DNA of 64,000 bases. Source: Microbispora sp. H11081. GTDB taxonomy: Bacteria > Actinomycetota > Actinomycetes > Streptosporangiales > Streptosporangiaceae. The position numbers and the translations under genes were made by a program. Under the pieces are notes generated by a model. The model made no database searches and had not been told where the DNA came from. It saw only the letters and a program-made list of their open reading frames with translations. This document shows, piece after piece, positions 8,163-15,870 of this stretch (position 1 is its first letter; every line of letters starts with the position of its first letter). The stretch is taken from positions 1 through 64,000 of the forward strand of contig NZ_JABBWV010000014.1 in assembly GCF_012999535.1 (NCBI RefSeq). The letters are read 5' to 3'.

Positions 8163-9125
8163 TCACCGCGCCCCGGCCCAGGTGACCCGCCGCCACAGCC
8201 ACTCCAGGGGGCCGTACGCGCGCCGGCGCAGCCAGAGCGTGGACCACAGCCACTGGACGGCGAGGACGGCGGCCGAGGTGAGGGCCACCCGCGCCGAGGA
8301 CCAGGCGTCCGCCGAGCCGCCGCCGGCGCGGGCGACCAGCAGGACGAGGACCGTCGCGGTGAGGTAGTTGGTCAGCGCCATCCGGCCGAGCGGCGCGAAG
8401 ACGGCCGCCAGCGCCGGCCGCAGCGGCGTGCGCAGCAGCACCAGGAGGCCGCAGACGTACACCCCGGCGACCAGCAGCCCGCCCAGCGCCAGCGCGCGGC
8501 TGGCGCCGGCATCGCCACCGCCCAGCCGGGTCTGCCACCACAGGACGGGCGCGGCGAGCGCCGCGAAGGCCAGGCCGAGGACGGCCGGGGCCCGGAGGGA
8601 CCGCTCGATCCCTGCGGTCACGCCGTACCGGGTCAGCGCGGAACCCAGCAGGAACAACCCGGCGACCAGCAGGAACCTCTCGCCTTGGAGGATCAGCGAC
8701 GCCGTGACGAGCACGGGGGCGAGCACGGCGACGGCCGCGCGCGGCAGCCACGTCGAGGGCAGCAGCACCAGCAGCCCGACGACGGCGTACGTGCTGAGGA
8801 TGTCGCCGGGCCAGATCAGGAAGAAGTGCGCCAGCCCGGCCGCGAGTAGCACGATCAGCCGGCGAGCCAGGACCAGCCGCGGCCGGGCGACCCGGGCCGC
8901 GGCCGACTCCAGCAGCAGCGAGAACCCGACCCCGAACAGCAGGGAGAAGATCGGGAAGAAGCGCTGCTCGACGAGCAGCCCCATCCAGGCGTCGTCGGGA
9001 GTCGCGGGCTCGACGGGCGCCATGATGTCGCCGACGTGGGCGATCGGTTTGACGTTGGCCAGCAGGATCCCGCACAGCGCGAACCCGCGGACCACGTCGA
9101 GCGCGACGATTCGTTCACGTTTCAT
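8163..9125 (-). CDS. DUF418 family membrane protein
   Basis: 320 residues with seven to eight hydrophobic segments. The N-terminus [20 protein letters not shown] is the diagnostic start of the DUF418/YeiB family (related to acyltransferase-like and heparan-N-acetyltransferase-like membrane proteins). The loop [18 protein letters not shown] and the C-terminal GRMALTNYL element are also typical. The protein is somewhat shorter than many members (around 380-400 residues). Function is unknown. No operon partner is visible; the upstream neighbour is a divergent histidine kinase. Confidence 0.85.
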   Translation of the reverse strand: MKRERIVALDVVRGFALCGILLANVKPIAHVGDIMAPVEPATPDDAWMGLLVEQRFFPIFSLLFGVGFSLLLESAAARVARPRLVLARRLIVLLAAGLAHFFLIWPGDILSTYAVVGLLVLLPSTWLPRAAVAVLAPVLVTASLILQGERFLLVAGLFLLGSALTRYGVTAGIERSLRAPAVLGLAFAALAAPVLWWQTRLGGGDAGASRALALGGLLVAGVYVCGLLVLLRTPLRPALAAVFAPLGRMALTNYLTATVLVLLVARAGGGSADAWSSARVALTSAAVLAVQWLWSTLWLRRRAYGPLEWLWRRVTWAGAR

Positions 9126-9233
9126 GGGGCCTCATGGTGCGCGGGGCCGCCCGGCTCCGGCATCGGCCGGAAGCGGGAATCAGCCCGGTCACGACCGTAC
9201 TTTCGGCCGGTATGGCGGGCCGGGCCGATCTCG

Positions 9234-9239
9234 TAGCCT
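9234..9239 (+). promoter_or_regulatory. Candidate -10 element for the histidine kinase operon
   Basis: TAGCCT ends six bases before the GTG at 9246, with no Shine-Dalgarno sequence between. The spacing suggests leaderless transcription starting at or beside the GTG. Confidence 0.35.
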
Positions 9240-9245
9240 CGTGCC

Positions 9246-10400
9246 GTGAACGTTCGGGAGTGGCGGGCCGGGATCGCGGCCGACGCGGCGTTCGGCGTCG
9301 TGGCGGCGGCCGTGCTCGCGTTCTGGGCCTCCCTGATCGCGGACAGCTGGGGCGGCGGCTACTGGCGGTTCGGCTGCGCGGCGGGCGCCGTCGTCTGCGT
9401 CGCCGCCCTCGCACGGAGGCTCGACCGCACGTGGGCGGCCGTCGCCGGCCTGGCCGTCGCTGCGACCGCCGTCCTGGCCTCCCGGTTCGCCGAACTGCCG
9501 AGCGAGCCGGGCCCCGGCATGGCCCTTGGCCTGTCGGTGCTGGTCGGCTCGGCGGTGCGGGCGCTGCCCGTGCGCGCCGCCGGCGCCGTGGCGGGCGGCG
9601 GCCTCGCCGTGGCGGTGGGCAGCGTGCTGTCCGCGAACACGCTCACCGCCGGGGTGCCCTCCGTCACCGTGCTGAACGTGGCCGCCTGGCTCGCGGGCGT
9701 CGCGGCGGGGCTGGTGCCCCGGCTGCTGGACTCCCGTCGCCGGGCCGCCGCCGAGGCCGTACGCCGCGCCGAACGGCTGGCGCTCGCCCGCGAGTTGCAC
9801 GACGTCGTCGCGCACCACGTCACCGGCATCGTGGTGCAGGCCCAGGCCGCCAGGATCGTGGCGGGCAGGAGCCCCGAGAAGGTGGGCGGCGCCCTTGCCG
9901 ACATCGAGGCCGCCGGCTCCGAGGCGCTGGCCGCGATGCGCCGCGTCGTCGGCCTGCTGCGCGATCCCGCCGCTCCCGCCGCTCCGACCGCTCCCACCGG
10001 GCCCGCAGGGCTGGGCGAGCTGGTCGAACGCTTCACGGCCGACGGCCGCGCCGTACGCGTGCGACTGCCGGGAGAGGACGAGACCGCCGCGTGGCCGCCC
10101 GAGGTGGCGGGCACGGTCTACCGGGTGGTGCAGGAGTCTCTGACGAACATCGCGCGCCACGCCCCGCACGCCCGCTCGGTCACGGTCAGCGTGGAGCGCG
10201 AAGGCGACGCCGTCACCGTCGAGGTCGCCGACGACTCCCCGAGGATGCCCGCGCGGCACCACCAGCGCGGCGGCTACGGCCTTCTCGGGATGCGTGAGCG
10301 GATCGAGGCGCTCGGCGGCACGCTGCGCGCCGGGCCGCGCCCCGGACGCGGCTGGTCGGTCCTCGCCACCCTGCCCGTCCCGGGGAACGACCGCCGATGA
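9246..10400 (+). CDS. Two-component sensor histidine kinase (HisKA_3/NarL type)
   Basis: 384 residues. The first ~160 form several membrane segments with short loops, so the sensor lies in the membrane. The dimerisation/phosphoacceptor helix is at about residues 175-240, with the H-box ELHDVVAHHVTGIVVQA (first His after the Glu-Leu pair is the phosphoacceptor). The HATPase domain follows with an N-box QESLTNIARHA and a G-box GGYGLLGMRERIEAL. It overlaps the response-regulator gene by ATGA, a normal coupled pair. In comparable Streptomyces pairs the signal is often cell-envelope stress or unknown. Confidence 0.92.
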   Translation: MNVREWRAGIAADAAFGVVAAAVLAFWASLIADSWGGGYWRFGCAAGAVVCVAALARRLDRTWAAVAGLAVAATAVLASRFAELPSEPGPGMALGLSVLVGSAVRALPVRAAGAVAGGGLAVAVGSVLSANTLTAGVPSVTVLNVAAWLAGVAAGLVPRLLDSRRRAAAEAVRRAERLALARELHDVVAHHVTGIVVQAQAARIVAGRSPEKVGGALADIEAAGSEALAAMRRVVGLLRDPAAPAAPTAPTGPAGLGELVERFTADGRAVRVRLPGEDETAAWPPEVAGTVYRVVQESLTNIARHAPHARSVTVSVEREGDAVTVEVADDSPRMPARHHQRGGYGLLGMRERIEALGGTLRAGPRPGRGWSVLATLPVPGNDRR

Positions 10401-11065
10401 CGATCAGGGTCCTGGTGGCCGACGACCAGGCGATGGTCAGGGGCGGCCTCCGGCTGATCCTGGAGGATCAGCCCGACATCGAGGTGGTCGCCGAGGCGGC
10501 CGACGGAGCCGAGGCCGTCGAGGCGGCCAGGCGGCTGCGGCCGGACGTGTGCCTGGTCGACGTGCGGATGCCCCGGCTCGACGGCATCGCGGTCACCCGT
10601 GCCCTGGCCGGGCCCGGCGTGCCCGAGCCGCTGCGGGTGGTCGTGGTCACCACCTTCGACCTGGACGAGTACGTCTACGGCGCGGTGCGGGCGGGCGCGA
10701 CCGGCTTCGTGCTCAAGGACTGCGGCCCCGCCCTGCTCGTGGAGGCCGTACGGGCCGCTCACCACGGCGAGGCCCTGGTCTCCCCCTCGGTCACCCTGCG
10801 GCTGCTGCGCCACCTCGCGGCCACCGGGCCGTCCACCGGGCCGTCCACAGGGCCGCCCACAGGCCATCCGCTCTCGAAGCGGGAGATCGAGGTCGTCAGG
10901 GCGGTGGCGAGGGGGCGCACCAACCACGAGATCGCCGCCGAACTGTTCATCTCTCTGAGCACGGTCAAGACTCACGTGGCCGGTGTCCAGGCCAAACTCG
11001 GCCTGCGCAACCGGGTGGAGATCGCCGCGTGGGCCTGGGAGAACCACATCGCGGACGGCATCTAA
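10397..11065 (+). CDS. NarL/LuxR-family response regulator
   Basis: 222 residues. The receiver domain at 1-120 has the acidic pair after VLVADDQ, the phosphoacceptor Asp in VCLVDVRMPRLDG (about residue 55) and the conserved Lys in FVLKDCG. A short Thr/Pro/Ser/Gly linker with three near-identical GPSTGP-type repeats joins it to a LuxR helix-turn-helix (SKREIEVVRAVARGRTNHE, ELFISLSTVKTHV). It is translationally coupled to the upstream kinase. The adjacent GlsB-like gene, 77 bases downstream on the same strand, could be a target or simply co-transcribed. Confidence 0.93.
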   Translation: MTIRVLVADDQAMVRGGLRLILEDQPDIEVVAEAADGAEAVEAARRLRPDVCLVDVRMPRLDGIAVTRALAGPGVPEPLRVVVVTTFDLDEYVYGAVRAGATGFVLKDCGPALLVEAVRAAHHGEALVSPSVTLRLLRHLAATGPSTGPSTGPPTGHPLSKREIEVVRAVARGRTNHEIAAELFISLSTVKTHVAGVQAKLGLRNRVEIAAWAWENHIADGI

Positions 11066-11142
11066 CCCCTCCCGATTTGTCTGGTTTTGTCCGGTTTTGG
11101 CTGGGCAAGAGGGAGGCACCGGACACGAGGGAGGGTGGAAGT

Positions 11143-11415
11143 ATGGCCGTCAGCGGCATCATCTCCGCCATAATCATCGGACTCATCATCGGCGCTCTCG
11201 GTCGGCTTGTGATTCCCGGGCGCCAGAAGATCCCGATCTGGCTGACCATGGTGATCGGTATCGTCGCCGCTCTCATCGGCACGGCGATCGCCCGCGGCCT
11301 GGGGGTCGCCACCACCCGCGGCGTCGACTGGATCGAACTGATCATCCAGGTGGCGCTCGCCGCCCTCGGCGTCGCCGCCGCCGTGGCGTTGTTCCGGCGC
11401 AAGAGCGTCGGCTAG
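11143..11415 (+). CDS. GlsB/YeaQ/YmgE-type small membrane protein
   Basis: 90 residues, almost entirely three hydrophobic segments. The first contains the family signature IIIGLIIGALGRLVIPGRQ; the second begins IWLTMVIGIVAALIGT; the third is followed by a basic tail RRKSVG. The family (transglycosylase-associated protein, PF04226) is stress-induced in many bacteria, but its activity is not established. The ATG at 11143 is preceded by GAGGGTGGAAGT. A very strong hairpin ends the transcription unit 12 bases after the stop. Confidence 0.85.
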   Translation: MAVSGIISAIIIGLIIGALGRLVIPGRQKIPIWLTMVIGIVAALIGTAIARGLGVATTRGVDWIELIIQVALAALGVAAAVALFRRKSVG

Positions 11416-11427
11416 ACACCGCACCCC

Positions 11428-11460
11428 GCCGACGGCCCCGGCCTGACCGGGGCCGTCGGC
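11428..11460 (+). terminator. Strong terminator hairpin
   Basis: A perfect 14-bp stem (GCCGACGGCCCCGG at 11428-11441 with its complement at 11447-11460) closes a 5-nt loop CCTGA. It follows the GlsB-like gene and separates the two-component/GlsB unit from the hydrogenase maturation genes. No T-tail follows. Confidence 0.8.
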
Positions 11461-11602
11461 GTGTCCGGACTCTGATGACCTTTACTAAATCACCGACATC
11501 TGTTGATTCCCCCCGGCCCGGGTCGGCGTACGGTCGTTAACCAGGGGTTTTCCTGAGGCAATGACGCGATCCGGGGGCGGGTCGGCCGTCAAGGAGGTGC
11601 GC

Positions 11603-11851
11603 GTGTACGTCGAGCCGAGTTGCCCGGACCACACCTGCGTCACCTGCTCCGACGAGGCGGTCGCCGTGACCGTCGTACGGCTCCTCGACCAGGACCTCGC
11701 GCTCGTCGACACCGGCCGGGAGGGCCGGGAGGTGGTCAGCGTCGCCCTGGTGGACGCCGGGGCGGGCGACACCGTCCTGGTCCACGCCAAGGAGGCCATC
11801 GCGGTCGTGCGAAAGGCGGGGCCGGCGTCACCGGAGAACCCGCATCGTTGA
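11603..11851 (+). CDS. HypC/HupF-like hydrogenase chaperone paralogue
   Basis: 82 residues from GTG 11603, selected because a perfect AAGGAGGT lies 4 bases upstream; a longer frame from 11561 lacks such a site. The core AVAVTVVRLLDQDLALVDTG and VSVALVDAGAGDTVLVHAKEAIAVV follows the beta-barrel pattern of HypC, but the usual Met-Cys N-terminus is replaced by a Cys-rich start (CPDHTCVTC). In actinobacterial uptake-hydrogenase clusters such atypical HypC-like proteins accompany the canonical one; here canonical hypC is 1.5 kb downstream. Canonical HypC uses Cys2 to carry the iron centre, so the role of this paralogue may differ. Confidence 0.65.
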   Translation: MYVEPSCPDHTCVTCSDEAVAVTVVRLLDQDLALVDTGREGREVVSVALVDAGAGDTVLVHAKEAIAVVRKAGPASPENPHR

Positions 11852-11863
11852 AAGGGGCTGAAC

Positions 11864-11932
11864 TTGGACGGTGATCTCCGCTTCGATCGCCCGCGCGTGG
11901 CGGACCCCTCCCCTGAGGAGGCGGACCGGTGA
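11864..11932 (+). CDS. Possible 22-residue ORF coupled to the hydrogenase companion gene
   Basis: TTG 11864 is preceded by GAAAGGGG and opens 22 codons (starting LDGDLRFDRPRVADP) that end in TGA overlapping the GTG of the next gene as GTGA. The overlap and the lack of other function for this gap make it a candidate small or remnant gene. The rare start codon and shortness keep confidence low. Confidence 0.25.
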   Translation: MDGDLRFDRPRVADPSPEEADR

Positions 11933-12960
11933 CCATTCCCATGGAGACGGCTCGCCGCGTCGCCGACGCCGTGCTGTACGCCTCGGCGGCCAAGACCCGC
12001 GTGCGCTGGCAGTTCGGCGTGCTCGTGCCGCCGAACTACCCCGGCGAGCCGTCCGGCAGCGTGACCGAGTGCCTGCTCGAGTCCCCGGGCGAGGCCCGGC
12101 TCGACGTACGACTGCGCTTCCTGCACATCAGGGGCAGGACGGTCGAACGGAGGGAGGACGACGGCTACTGGCCCGTGCCGCGGCTGACCGTCGCCGGGCG
12201 CGACTACCTCAGCTTCGACGAGGCCGGCGAGCGGGAGGCCCGCGCCACGCTGTCCCTGGCCGACGTCCTGGAGGCGCGGGCGGCCGGGGGGCGGCGCACG
12301 ATCGAGATCCGCGTGCCCGGCGACCGGGTCATCGAGCCCATCGCCGATCCCGGCGGTGAGCGGGCGGGCCGGGTCGTCTGCGAGCACCAGCCGCTCGACG
12401 CGGAGATGCGGATCTCCGCCGAACGGCTGCCCGGCCCGTACGGGCTGGTCAAGCTGCGGGTCGAGGTCGACAACACCTCCCACTGGGAGCGGGCGGACGC
12501 GCCGCGCGAGGAGGCCCTGCGCCGTTCGCTGGTCGCCACCCACCTGCTGATCGGGGTGAGCGGAGGCGCCTTCGTCTCGCTGCTCGATCCGCCGCTGTGG
12601 GCCGAGGCGGCGGCGCGGCAGTGCCGCAACGAGAACACCTGGCCGATCCTGGTCGGCGAGCCGGGCCGCCGCGACATCGTGCTGTCCTCCCCGATCATCC
12701 TGTACGACCACCCGGCCATCGTCCCGGAGAGCCCCGGAGACCTGTTCGACTCGCCCGGCACCGACTCGACCGGGATCGACTCGCCCGGGATCGACTCGCC
12801 CGGGATCGACGAACTGCTCACGCTGCGCACGCTGACACTGACCGAGGAGGAGAAGCGGGAGGCCAGGGTCACCGACCCGCGGGCCGCCGAGATCCTCGAA
12901 CGGGCCGCACATCTGCCGCCGGAGCTGCTCGAACGCCTCGACGGCGCGGGGCCCGCCTGA
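11929..12960 (+). CDS. Conserved hydrogenase-cluster companion protein
   Basis: 343 residues from GTG 11929, with GAGGAGG seven bases upstream. From memory it resembles a conserved protein of unknown function found beside [NiFe]-hydrogenase genes in actinobacteria: shared features are the N-terminal ADAVLY and KTRVRWQFGVLVPP, the middle SFVSLLDPP-like run (AFVSLLDPPLWAEAAARQCR), and the C-terminal DEILTLRTLTLT-like element followed by EEKREARVTDPRAAEIL. Relatives I recall have about nine extra residues after ADAVLY, so a small internal deletion is possible. Residues ~274-293 are four DSPGI-type repeats encoded by a 15-bp tandem DNA repeat. No enzymatic motif is visible. Confidence 0.6.
   Translation: MTIPMETARRVADAVLYASAAKTRVRWQFGVLVPPNYPGEPSGSVTECLLESPGEARLDVRLRFLHIRGRTVERREDDGYWPVPRLTVAGRDYLSFDEAGEREARATLSLADVLEARAAGGRRTIEIRVPGDRVIEPIADPGGERAGRVVCEHQPLDAEMRISAERLPGPYGLVKLRVEVDNTSHWERADAPREEALRRSLVATHLLIGVSGGAFVSLLDPPLWAEAAARQCRNENTWPILVGEPGRRDIVLSSPIILYDHPAIVPESPGDLFDSPGTDSTGIDSPGIDSPGIDELLTLRTLTLTEEEKREARVTDPRAAEILERAAHLPPELLERLDGAGPA
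12748..12807 (+). repeat. Four 15-bp in-frame tandem repeats
   Basis: Four consecutive 15-base units of the form GACTCGCCCGGGATC (12748, 12763, 12778, 12793; first two with one to three changes) encode DSPGT, DSTGI, DSPGI, DSPGI in the hydrogenase companion protein. Units 3 and 4 are identical, which points to recent slippage and possible length variation between strains. Confidence 0.9.
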
Positions 12961-12991
12961 GAACCCTGCGGATCAGAAGGATGTGACCCCG

Positions 12992-13393
12992 ATGCACGAG
13001 TTCGGGATCGCCGAGGCGGTGGTGGAGACCGTCACTCTGCGGGCACGCGGCAGAAGGGTGCGCCGGGCCCGGGTGCGCGTCGGCGCCCTGCTGCGCATCG
13101 TCCCCGCGACCCTGGACCAGGCCTTCTGCCTGGCCGCCACCGGTACGGTCGCGGAGGGGGCGACGCTCGACCTGGTCGTCGAGCCCGCCCGGCTCGTCTG
13201 CCGGCGGTGCGGGCACTCCGCGCTGAGCACGGACCCGCTCACGATCTGCGGACTGTGCGGGGGGATCGACGTCGACGCGGAGGGCGGGGACAGCCTCGTC
13301 CTCGAGTCCGTCCAGTTCGACCCCGAGGCCACCTTCGAAACCATCCCCGAGCGCACCGTGGAGGTGTCCCGTGTGCCTGGGCATTCCCGGTGA
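12992..13393 (+). CDS. hypA: Hydrogenase nickel-insertion protein HypA
   Basis: 133 residues. The start is fixed at ATG 12992 because HypA requires the N-terminal Met-His-Glu (MHEFGIAEAVV), whose His2 is a nickel ligand; an earlier GTG at 12983 would bury it. The zinc site is the CRRC (residues ~70-73) and CGLC pair. HypA brings Ni2+ to the hydrogenase large subunit, normally together with the GTPase HypB, which is not encoded in this window. It overlaps hypC by 23 bases and shares a transcript with hypC, hypD and hypE. Confidence 0.92.
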   Translation: MHEFGIAEAVVETVTLRARGRRVRRARVRVGALLRIVPATLDQAFCLAATGTVAEGATLDLVVEPARLVCRRCGHSALSTDPLTICGLCGGIDVDAEGGDSLVLESVQFDPEATFETIPERTVEVSRVPGHSR

Positions 13394-13646
13394 GATCGTG
13401 GAGCTCCCGCCGGACCGGAGCGGCCTCGCCAAGGTCGACGTGAGCGGGGTGCGGCGGGCCGTGCACATCGGCCTGCTCGACGACCAGCCCCTGGGACCCG
13501 GCGACTGGGTCCTGATCCACGTCGGTTTCGCGCTGGCGAAGATCGACGAGGCCGAGGCCCGCGCCGCGCTGGCGTTCCTCGAAGGCGTCGGCAAGGCGTA
13601 CGAGGACGAACTGGCCGCACTGCGGGACTCACCGGCGGAGGGGTGA
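13371..13646 (+). CDS. hypC: Hydrogenase maturation chaperone HypC
   Basis: 91 residues, starting with the diagnostic MCLGIPGEIVEL: Cys2 with the following Gly-Ile-Pro is needed for binding HypD and the Fe(CN)2CO precursor. A small beta-barrel follows and a C-terminal helix rich in Ala/Glu. The GTG start lies within the 3' end of hypA, so translation is coupled. It delivers the iron centre from HypD to the hydrogenase large-subunit precursor in the cytoplasm. Confidence 0.95.
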   Translation: MCLGIPGEIVELPPDRSGLAKVDVSGVRRAVHIGLLDDQPLGPGDWVLIHVGFALAKIDEAEARAALAFLEGVGKAYEDELAALRDSPAEG

Positions 13647-13652
13647 GCGGCG

Positions 13653-14777
13653 ATGCGGTTCGTCGACGAGTACCGGGACGCGGACAAGGCGCGGGCGCTG
13701 TCCGCCAGGATCGCGAGCCTGTGCGAGCCCGGCCGGGCGTACCAGTTCATGGAGGTGTGCGGCGGCCACACCCACACGATCTACAAGCACGGGCTGGAGG
13801 ACTACCTGCCGGAGACGGTCACGATGGTGCACGGCCCCGGCTGCCCGGTCTGCGTGATCCCGATGGGCCGTGTGGACGACGCGATCCGGATCGCGGAGGA
13901 GCCGGACGTGATCATGACGTCGTTCGGCGACATGACGCGCGTGCCCGGCGGGCGCGGATCGTTCCTGGACGCCGCCGCCCGGGGCGCCGACATCCGCATG
14001 GTCTACTCACCGCTGGACGCCCTCAAGATCGCCCGCGCCAACCCCGACCGCCGGGTCGTCTTCATGGCCATCGGGTTCGAGACCACCGCGCCGTCGACCG
14101 CCATGACCGTGCTGCGTGCGGCGGCCGAGGACGTGCGCAACTTCTCGGTCTTCTGCAACCACGTGAGGGTCATCCCCGCGATCCAGGCCATCCTGGACTC
14201 GCCCGGCCTGCGTCTCGACGGTTTCATCGGGCCCGGCCACGTGTCCACGGTCATCGGCTGCCGACCGTACGAGTTCATCGCCGGGGAGTACGGCAAACCG
14301 CTGGTGGTGGCGGGCTTCGAGCCGCTGGACATCCTCCAGTCGGTCTACATGCTGCTGCTCCAACTCGCCGAGGGCCGATCTGAGGTCGAGAACCAGTACG
14401 CCAGGGTCGTGCCGTGGGCGGGCAACGCCAGGGCCCTGCGGGCGATCGGCGAGGTGATGGAGCCGCGGCCGTCCTTCGAGTGGCGCGGGCTCGGGTTCAT
14501 CGCCCACTCCGCCCTGCGGATCAGGGAGAAGTACGCGGCCTACGACGCGGAGCGCCTGTTCGCGGTCCCCGGCGTCCGGGTGGCCGACCCCAAGGCGTGC
14601 CAGTGCGGCGAGGTGCTCAAGGGCGTGCTCAAGCCGTGGGAGTGCAAGGTCTTCGGCACGGCCTGCACGCCGGAGACCCCGATCGGCACCTGCATGGTGT
14701 CGTCCGAGGGCGCCTGCGCGGCCTACTACAACTTCGGCCGCTTCTCGCGGCAGCGGGTGAGGGAGGCGACCCGGTGA
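13653..14777 (+). CDS. hypD: Hydrogenase maturation protein HypD
   Basis: 374 residues, the usual size. Conserved Cys/His motifs are present in order: EVCGGHTHTIYKHGL near residue 35, HGPGCPVC near 65, and the C-terminal four-Cys cluster binding the [4Fe-4S] (CQCGEVLKG, WECKVFG, GTCMVSSEGAC). HypD is the scaffold where the Fe(CN)2CO unit is assembled with HypC and receives cyanide from HypE. It starts six bases after hypC and overlaps hypE by GTGA (14774-14777). Confidence 0.96.
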   Translation: MRFVDEYRDADKARALSARIASLCEPGRAYQFMEVCGGHTHTIYKHGLEDYLPETVTMVHGPGCPVCVIPMGRVDDAIRIAEEPDVIMTSFGDMTRVPGGRGSFLDAAARGADIRMVYSPLDALKIARANPDRRVVFMAIGFETTAPSTAMTVLRAAAEDVRNFSVFCNHVRVIPAIQAILDSPGLRLDGFIGPGHVSTVIGCRPYEFIAGEYGKPLVVAGFEPLDILQSVYMLLLQLAEGRSEVENQYARVVPWAGNARALRAIGEVMEPRPSFEWRGLGFIAHSALRIREKYAAYDAERLFAVPGVRVADPKACQCGEVLKGVLKPWECKVFGTACTPETPIGTCMVSSEGACAAYYNFGRFSRQRVREATR

Positions 14778-15856
14778 CCGAGACGGCCCGCGAGCGGCAG
14801 GTGCTCGACCGCGTCGACCGCGCCCGGCAGCGGAAGGCCCGCCTCCGCGAGGAGCACGTCACGATGGCCCACGGCGCCGGCGGCAAGGCGACCCAGACCC
14901 TGATCGAGGCCGTCTTCCTCGACGCGTTCCGCAACCCGCTGCTGGAGCCGCTGGAGGACGCCGCGGTGTTCGGCGCCGGCGGCGCCCGGCTCGCGTTCAC
15001 CACCGACTCCTACGTGGTCTCCCCTCTGTTCTTCCCCGGCGGCGACATCGGCGACCTCGCCGTCAACGGCACGGTCAACGACCTGTCGGTGTGCGGGGCG
15101 CGTCCGTTGCACCTGTCGGCCGCCTTCGTACTCGAGGAGGGCTTCCCCATCGAGGACCTGCGGCGGATCAGCGCGTCGATGGCGCGGGCCGCCGCGTCGG
15201 CGGGGGTGTCGATCGTCACCGGGGACACCAAGGTGGTGCAGCGCGGCAAGGCCGACGGCTGCTACGTCACCACCGCGGGCGTGGGCCTGCTGGAGCACGA
15301 CGCTCGTCTCGGCGTCGCGCACGTCCGTCCCGGCGACGCCGTCCTCGTGTCCGGCCCGATCGGCGATCACGGCGTCACGGTCATGCTGGCCAGGGGCGAG
15401 CTCGGCATCGAGGCCGACGTGACCTCGGACACCGCTCCGCTGAACGGTCTCGTCGCGGTCCTGCGGGCCGCCGTGGGCAACGGGGTGCGGTGCCTGCGGG
15501 ACGCGACCAGGGGCGGCGTCGCGACGATACTCAACGAGATCGCCGGTGCCTCTGGCGTCGCCGTCGTGGTCGAGGAGGACGCGGTGCCCGTACGGCCCGC
15601 CGTACGCGGAGCCTGCGAGCTGCTGGGCATCGACCCGCTCTACGTCGCCTGCGAGGGCCGGATGGTCGCGGTCGTGGACGGGGACGCGGCCGAGTCCGCG
15701 CTGGCCGCCCTGCGGAGCCATCCGCTCGGCGAGGGCGCCGCGATCATCGGCCGCGCCGGAGCCGATCCCCCTGGCCTGGTGCTGCTCAAGACCGCCTTCG
15801 GCGGCACCCGGATCATCGACGTGCTGGTCGGCGACCCGCTCCCACGGATCTGCTGA
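14774..15856 (+). CDS. hypE: Hydrogenase maturation protein HypE
   Basis: 360 residues from GTG 14774, which overlaps the hypD stop. It belongs to the AIR-synthase/PurM fold: AHGAGGKATQTLIE near residue 35 and the ATP-binding DNDVT-type region, with VSGPIGDHGVTVML near 195. The C-terminus ends PRIC, the conserved terminal Cys that HypF carbamoylates and HypE dehydrates to thiocyanate. The enzyme thus supplies the cyanide ligands. It converges with hypF, 14 bases between the stops, an unusual split since hypF is often co-oriented. Confidence 0.95.
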   Translation: MTETARERQVLDRVDRARQRKARLREEHVTMAHGAGGKATQTLIEAVFLDAFRNPLLEPLEDAAVFGAGGARLAFTTDSYVVSPLFFPGGDIGDLAVNGTVNDLSVCGARPLHLSAAFVLEEGFPIEDLRRISASMARAAASAGVSIVTGDTKVVQRGKADGCYVTTAGVGLLEHDARLGVAHVRPGDAVLVSGPIGDHGVTVMLARGELGIEADVTSDTAPLNGLVAVLRAAVGNGVRCLRDATRGGVATILNEIAGASGVAVVVEEDAVPVRPAVRGACELLGIDPLYVACEGRMVAVVDGDAAESALAALRSHPLGEGAAIIGRAGADPPGLVLLKTAFGGTRIIDVLVGDPLPRIC

Positions 15857-15870
15857 CCGTACGGCTGAGG

